DNA of 64,000 nucleotides from Rapana venosa (Eukaryota; Mollusca; Gastropoda; Neogastropoda; Muricidae), in assembly GCA_028751875.1 (NCBI GenBank), contig CM054140.1:46044895-46108894 (forward strand), written 5' to 3'. How positions within the stretch are numbered: the stretch's first letter is position 1; each line of letters begins with the position of its first letter. The position numbers were made by a program, and so were the translations under genes. Shown here one piece after another: positions 58,901-64,000 of this stretch. The notes under the pieces are model-generated. The model searched no databases. It saw nothing but the letters and a program-made list of their open reading frames with translations, and was not told the DNA's origin.

Positions 58901-61900
58901 ATCCAAGTTTCCTTCCTTTTTAACTTGGACACAGTTAAAAACAAATGCCCTGTATTTGTGCACTGCATGTTTTATATCATTTCATTGCTTTTTGCATGAC
59001 CTATTTTTATGAATTGCAGTCTTGGAATTTTACAGCTGGAAACTGGTTTTTTGGTGGTTTTTTGGGGGTTTGTTTTTGTTCCTCAGTTTGAGGGTCACCG
59101 ATGGTGAGATTTTTGCACATGCGATTGTTTTTGCTTACCGTTAAGGTCGCTGCATTCAGACATCGGGGATGATGTCTAAACACAACACTGGTGTGTCCTT
59201 GGCTCCCAGGTTCACTAATGGTGAGATTTTTGCCTACCATTAAAGGTAGCCACTTTCCTACTTTGGGGAAAATGTCCAAAACACAACAACAGTGTGAATA
59301 CATTTTCCTTCACCCAATCTTGCCAGCACAATTAGCCTACTCTTCTGAAATGCAGAACGGGTTTTAACTTGTGCACAAGGTGTTCTGCACGCATTTGTAC
59401 ACAGGACCTTGGTTTATAGTCTCGTCAAAAGGATTTCTGGGAAAATGGGGTACATACTGATAATTCCAGGGGGAAAATGTTGCCTTCAGTGGGCGCCTCT
59501 ATGATGGATTGATCCCAGGCTGTCAGATTGCGAGTGCTATGCTTCAACCACTAGGCTATCTCTCCCCCACCATTCTTAAAAAAATTAAGCCACTAAGTTT
59601 GAAATGCTAAGTATTGTGCGAAGATGAAATTTTATTCTTGCTAAGCTTTTTGGCTTAAAAATTTTTTTTATAACAAAATTTTTACAATTTCTGCAGTTGT
59701 AGCTCTCTAAACCATGAATGTGTGTTTGTCCTTGCACATCATCAGATTGCAGGTATGGCTTTGGCTGTTGTGTCTGAGACAGTACAGTGAGAGTGATGGT
59801 ATATATTAGTTTGTTACAGAATCTGCAGATTGATTCATGTTTGATATAAAATGCATGCTTGTGATGTCACTGTGAATCAAGGCCTATATAGATTCCTGCA
59901 TTTGGATTTTTTTATGTATATTTTCGCTTTTTTTCCTAACTAAAAAGCCGTTTTCCTTAGTAAAAGCTGTATTGTCATGGTATGTAACTGAAACCAAAGT
60001 ACATTGGATCGAAAAAATGTGTTCAGGTGTTCCAAAAGGTAAAAAGGTAGAGGGAGGAGAGGAGGGAGGACAGGAAGAAGGGGAAGAGGAGGGAGAAGGT
60101 GAAAGCCAGGAGGAAGAAGAGGGAGAGGAAGAAGGTGGAAGTCAAGACGAAGGCCAAGAAAGTGAGGTGAGTTTTGTGCAGTGTCTGTGAACATATACTA
60201 TTTGGATATGTGTGATTGTCATAGTGCATACAGTTGATCTTAGAGGGACTGGCTTTACTACTGTCCACAGGCTATGAAGTACAGTTTTGAATGTCGGCTT
60301 CATGGTGTGACTACCCGTGTTAGTGTAGCTTTAACTTTTGGAGAAACATGGATTTTGGTTTTGTTTGGGTTTTCGTTTTTAGTTGTTGCTTTTTTGGGGG
60401 TTTGAGTTGTACAGCTATGTCAGGTGTGAGAAATTTTAATAATATGAACAAGTCATTAAAGTGATATTATGAAATACATTCGAGTAATATTAAAACTTGA
60501 AGTGAAAGTTGCTGGAGCCACTGAAACTGATTGAAGTGACAGCCCTGATATGGTTTGCATGGTTGGTAGGGCTATAAAATGGAAAGGGTCAAAACTGGAG
60601 ATGTTGGAAAGAAGGATTGAGTTATGTTATATGGTTTATGTCTACCATTGCAGGATGCTGATGATGTTTCCAACCTACAGTTGTCGTGGGAGATGCTTGA
60701 TCTGGCCAAGTTCATCTACAGCAGGTGAGAAATAGAATAAGTGACAACTCATTTCGCTCATTCAGTCTGCAGGTTTGATCATGTGACTGGCTATTAACTC
60801 TTCTACTACCGCGTTCCGTTTCTCTTACTTACCACTGTATACCAAGTATTTTCTGCAGTGTCTTTCAGTTTGACTTTAAAAAATAAAAAAAAATCGAAAT
60901 AAAGACAGATCTACATGAAACTTTCTGTACTTGTTAAGTTGTGAATAAAAATTCAATATTTCTTCGTTTGACTCTTGTGTGACTTGTTGTTGTGGAATGC
61001 TGATGGCGATGATGTTGCGGTTGTTGTTGGCTACGGTGGTTATGCAATAATTTTTAAAATATGACTATTTCAAGAGGTAAAGAATTGTAAAGATGAAGTG
61101 AAATAAAATCAAATGAAGTGAAATAAAATCAAACATGCAAAATAAGTAATAATGTTCAGATAATATTAGAATAACATGCAATCACACTCACAAACAAGCA
61201 TACAGGCTGACAAACAAACAGCCATTGAAATCAGGTCACGGTTTGTTTCCAATTTTATTTTGCACTTCGTCAGTGAAAAACAGAAGAAAAAACCCCATCA
61301 TACTACCCACGAGTCACTAGCATCGTTTTGCAAGTTTCTGGAGCCACAATTTTCACGAAATTCTTTCATTTTAAGCCAGTCACAGTCATATGCCCCCCTC
61401 GGCAGGATCGTTGTTTACACCACTGTCATAGTCATCTTCATCACTCGAATCACCAATAAACACAGCACATCGATTCCACTCTGCAACTCTTGAATCCTCT
61501 GTTCAGCTTCTAAGTCCATTTCAGTCCACATAAGTTCAGATTCTGCCATTATTTTCACAGAAAATCCTCCAAAAAGTTCGTTGAAGCAGTCGCCATATTG
61601 ATGCAGCTCCCTCCAAAAATTTACTCGATGACATCGCCGTAAAATCGAAAAAATCGGCACCAAAATCGATCAACTGAAGCGAAAATTGCAAATGGCGGCA
61701 GCTACACTATCTGGGAGCTCACTGCGCATGTCTAAAGTGATAAGGGGTGTGAGACCATGGTATATAAATAGCGCAAAGGGAGACACCAGGTGTCCCCAGG
61801 TATTCGGCGGGCACACCCGCCCGCGGCTTCGCGGACCAAGTAGTAAGAGGGCGGGTCAACCCGCCGACGGTAGTAGGAGAGTTAATGACTAGTAAGAATA

Positions 61901-63864
61901 CAGCTTGTACAGTCCTATCAGATTTGTGTGTATGTGTTCAATTTTTTGGCTTACCTAAGAAAAGATGATCATTGTGAGATTGTGTTATTGAAAAGGGATG
62001 TCTTTTCTGAAGCCAAGGTCTAGTGACCAGTCTGAGAGAATGTGGTGTGTGAAAGAAAGGGAGAAGAAGAATGAGGAATCAAACTTCTCACACTGATGAC
62101 AGATGCCAGTTTCTCAGTTCCTGACTGGTCTGACAACTGTTTGCAGGGACCCCTCTAAAGAGTCTCAGCTGAGGGCAGCAGAGGCGTACCTGAAGCTGGG
62201 GGAGGTGAGCCTGGAGAGTGAGCAGTATGAGCAGGCTATTAATGACCTGGAAAGCTGTCTGGAGATTCAGAAACGCATCTGGAGCCCTGTGACCGCGCCA
62301 TTGCTGAAACGTATCCTTTCTGATTTCAACTGCTTTACAACTGGTGTTTGTAGAAAGTAGGTTTATAGCTTACATTCATGCTCATGTACTGGAAATTTTT
62401 TGGATGAATTAGGCATTGCTTATTTTCTGTATCTTGAAATATGTTTAGGTAGGGGGTTTTAAAACCAGAGTGCATGTGACATCAGAGCAGATATTGATGT
62501 CGATGGGAATATAAATTTGTGTTGAAAATATGAGCTGTTTGAATATTGTACAACAGCATATCTGTCTACATGTAATAATGTATACTGACATTGATTTGAA
62601 GTGTTTGCCTTAACAAGCCTGCAGATATTACCAGTTGGGGTTGGCATGTCAAATGGACAAGCAGTTTGACAAAGCTAAAGATAGCTTCACATCGGCTCTG
62701 ACCTGTTTGGAGACCAAAATGGGTAAGGGGAAGCAATGTGCAGTCTTAGAGGAGATTCTGTAGCGGTGTGCGATGAAGAAAATTATTAGAACTGAAGTCT
62801 GTTAGTGATATTATTGCTTGCATCATATTCTTTGAAAAATAGACCTTTGTGTCATTTTGATTTTCATGATGTAATGCTGGGATCTGTTGTTTTACATGGA
62901 GTTTCAGCTCACCCCTCGTTTTTTCTTTAAGGGTTGTTGGATCAGTTGCCACAATGGATTGTCTTGTTATTGGGAACTGATTGTTAGCTAGAAAAGTCAA
63001 CATACCAAGAATTGTTCAGACCTTCCTAGGAGCTGTTTACTTTGTAATGGCTGTGACTTGTACAAAGCCTTTCTGCAGTATTGAGGCTTAGAGATAACGT
63101 TTCTTTCTAGCTTTTGTTTGTAAGTTTATATAAATGTTATTGATATAAATGCAAATTTATGATTTTAGTCATGACTAAATCTGAACTTTTCTTCTTTTTT
63201 TTCTTCAGAAAAACTCAAGGTCATTAAGGAACAGAAACCTCCCAAAAGTAAGTATTATATACTCATGCTAAAAACTGGGGGATTTAGTCTTTTCGACAAA
63301 TGTTTTATTTATGTCACATTCCTGCCCTTTTTACCTCTAGTATGTTTATTTGAAATTATATTCTTTTCCAGATCTAATTGTCCAACCTCCCATGATTTGT
63401 AAAATATTTATATGTAAGAACTGTATTTAAAGAAAAAATTTAAAGGGTGTTGATTCACTCAGCCCAGGTTTATTCTTTGCTTTTCGCCACCACTTGACAT
63501 AAGAAGGGGAGGGGGGGGGTAGTTAAAACACATCTCCTGTGGGGATGCTGGGGTCTGTCATAAACAACATGCTTTTGATAGACCACCCTAGCTATCATGA
63601 ACATATAGTCATTAAGGTTCTTACCTAGATGCACACACAAAAATTCCAATTCCTGTTGTGAAATGAGCATCTCAGTTGGGGAATGTTCTGAGTGAGTCGT
63701 GTATAAGGTCTGGTTAGAAGGTTGACTGAATGATACCAATGAAAAAAGAATTGTGACCATGTGTGAAATGTCTGACAGGTCCTTCCCAGACAGTGGAACC
63801 AGCAGAAAGTGCTGAGATGGAAATCAATCAAATTCTTGATGTACTTCCAGAAATTAGAGAAAAG
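53323..63864 (+). CDS. NASP: NASP, SHNi-TPR histone chaperone (partial, first 11 coding exons, one frameshift)
   Basis: NASP binds histone H3-H4 and linker H1 and maintains the soluble histone pool; it is nuclear. Exons: 53323-53378, 56090-56200, 56724-56842, 57184-57255, 58214-58543, 60027-60166, 60654-60724, 62147-62310, 62625-62722, 63209-63247 and 63779-63864; the gene runs off the right edge. A first TPR ([20 protein letters not shown]) leads into [21 protein letters not shown] Glu-rich insert interrupts the TPR array (exons 4-6, about 180 aa), as in vertebrate [17 protein letters not shown] and [18 protein letters not shown] are the signature SHNi-TPR blocks, followed by [17 protein letters not shown]. 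The last visible residues, [10 protein letters not shown], match human LKELLPEIREK. Exon 8 lacks one base near 62277, and the intron after it has U12-type splice signals. Divergent to BTF3. Confidence 0.94.
53640..53765 (-). mobile_element. SINE family A, 3' fragment in NASP intron 1
   Basis: TTATTTCGAGGATAATGGAA, TCCCCGTGTGTATGCAGTTT and AATGTCATCCCTTCCCATC are the family A end in reverse. Confidence 0.65.
54350..54920. mobile_element. Diverged copy of the 34703-35420 MITE, split by a SINE
   Basis: Sequence from TGTGCACTCTATATGCCAGG through TACTCAGAAATTACTA, and again from GATATTCTGCCCAATGACAG through GTTCATCACC, is collinear with the left third of the REX1BD intron element. A SINE separates the two blocks. 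Clear TTAA ends are not visible. It lies in NASP intron 1. Confidence 0.6.
54476..54772 (+). mobile_element. tRNA-derived SINE with conserved core
   Basis: The head is nearly tRNA-like: A box TGGTCGAGTGGTTTAGGC and B box GGTTCGATCC, closest to a tRNA-Ser/Leu type. It is followed by a core (CCCTTGGGAAAGACACTTTA, CACTCCACCCAGGTG, TGGGTACC) of the kind shared among SINEs of many marine invertebrates. It ends in an A/T-rich tail. AGTAAAT-type sequence on both sides may be a target duplication. It is inserted into the MITE copy around it. Confidence 0.75.
55290..55632 (-). mobile_element. SINE family A, full length, in NASP intron 1
   Basis: From the 3' end: TATTGAGGATAATGGAATAA, CCCCGTGTGTATGCAGTTTG, GGATTTAACGTGTGTGGAAG, GTCTGCACTGATGTTAACTC, and head remnants TTCTAACCACTAATCTATCC. 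The order and length match the copy at 46870-47220. Confidence 0.78.
55829..55975. repeat. (CA)n with flanking (TCAC)n and (CT)n
   Basis: A CA array of about 60 bp centred on 55885, then ACTCACTCACTCAC and CTCTCTCTCTCT blocks. It lies in NASP intron 1, just before exon 2. Confidence 0.92.
59090..59575 (-). mobile_element. SINE family A copies in NASP intron 5
   Basis: A minus-strand copy from the tRNA-like head (AACCACTAGGCTATCTC at 59545-59567) through AGTCTCGTCAAAAGGATTTC, AAGGTGTTCTGCACGC and TTAGCCTACTCTTC. It continues into the alternative 3' end (ACCGATGGTGAGATTTTTG, CGCTGCATTCAGACATCGGG), part of which is repeated near 59210-59280. Confidence 0.7.
60794..61885. mobile_element. piggyBac-like element, about 1.09 kb, TTAA-flanked
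   Basis: The left end reads TTAACTCTTCTACTACCG from 60794. The right end, on the minus strand from 61885, reads TTAACTCTCCTACTACCG, a 17/18 match. Both ends therefore carry the TTAA target duplication and inverted ends typical of the piggyBac superfamily. From the right end, a minus-strand frame starts at 61549 ([19 protein letters not shown]) and, after a frameshift, gives the acidic [16 protein letters not shown], resembling piggyBac transposase N-termini. The catalytic part is absent. It sits in NASP intron 7. Confidence 0.72.
62311..62624 (+). other. U12-type (minor spliceosome) intron in NASP
   Basis: The intron starts GTATCCTTTC, matching the U12 donor consensus RTATCCTTT. It contains TGCCTTAAC at about 62605-62613, matching the U12 branch-point consensus TTCCTTAAC. 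The putative branch A lies 11-12 bases before the acceptor CAG at 62622-62624, within the short spacing typical of U12 introns. The exon bases on either side form a conserved Thr codon (AC|A) in a stretch aligning to human AETHYQLG. No polypyrimidine tract precedes the acceptor. Confidence 0.85.
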
Positions 63865-64000
63865 GTAAGACCTTTTAATTTTTTTTTTAAGAACAAAAAT
63901 GACTTGGAAAGACTACAGTAAGAAGTAAATCCTTGGAATAGTCTCAAAGCTGAGAAAAGTTTACTGGGGATGTGGGGGAGGTGAAAGATTCTTACAAAAC

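Noticed and set aside
62613..62624. Using AAG|CC at 62616 as the NASP exon 9 acceptor, which would keep the frame without a missing base
   Set aside because: It would give PCRYYQLG, which does not match the family, and lies only a few bases from the branch point. The CAG acceptor plus one missing base in exon 8 restores the conserved AETYYQLG.

Overview
The window is nuclear DNA from an animal, most likely a marine gastropod mollusc. Genes are split into short exons with GT-AG introns, and about nine tenths of the sequence is intron or repeat. The repeats are long CA/GT and GA microsatellites, tRNA-derived SINEs, 5'-truncated LINEs and TTAA-flanked DNA transposons. The gastropod assignment is inference from repeat style and protein similarity; no species is claimed.

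Six protein-coding genes can be rebuilt exon by exon from conserved protein sequence and splice phase. From left to right: SCP2/SCPx (minus, first two coding exons only, continuing off the left edge), HSDL2 (plus, complete, 440 aa, ending in the peroxisomal signal SKL), PIGW (minus, complete, 7 coding exons, 493 aa), REX1BD (plus, complete, 164 aa), BTF3/NAC-beta (minus, complete coding region, 160 aa) and NASP (plus, 11 coding exons, continuing off the right edge). They form three divergent pairs: SCP2/HSDL2, PIGW/REX1BD and BTF3/NASP. Each pair is separated by 1.3 to 3.5 kb that probably holds promoters. SCP2 and HSDL2 are both peroxisomal lipid enzymes of SCP2-domain families. PIGW acylates inositol in GPI-anchor synthesis, BTF3 is the beta subunit of the ribosome-bound NAC, and NASP is a histone H3-H4/H1 chaperone.

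Layout: 1-4188 is SCP2 intron with SINEs, GT-rich satellite-like DNA and a LINE carrying a nested 444-bp element. 4189-8014 holds the SCP2 5' exons and the promoter interval. 8015-15490 is HSDL2. 15491-23163 is a convergent, gene-poor interval. 23164-33268 is PIGW, and 33269-34522 is a divergent promoter interval. 34523-38030 is REX1BD, followed by an error-rich tandem copy of its 3' half (38813-41091). 42827-49857 is BTF3 with a second LINE in an intron. 49866-53322 is the upstream interval with a minisatellite and a hAT remnant. 53323-64000 is NASP, with a TTAA element in one intron and a U12-type intron in another.

The most notable observations are these. (1) In both PIGW and HSDL2, a splice acceptor together with the first codons of its exon has been tandemly amplified. 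(2) NASP has a minor-spliceosome intron, and the exon before it carries a one-base frameshift. (3) A 2.3-kb false-looking duplication overlaps REX1BD. (4) A 445-460 bp non-autonomous retroelement is present twice, each copy with a perfect target-site duplication. (5) Two TTAA-flanked piggyBac-like elements are recognisable from their inverted ends.
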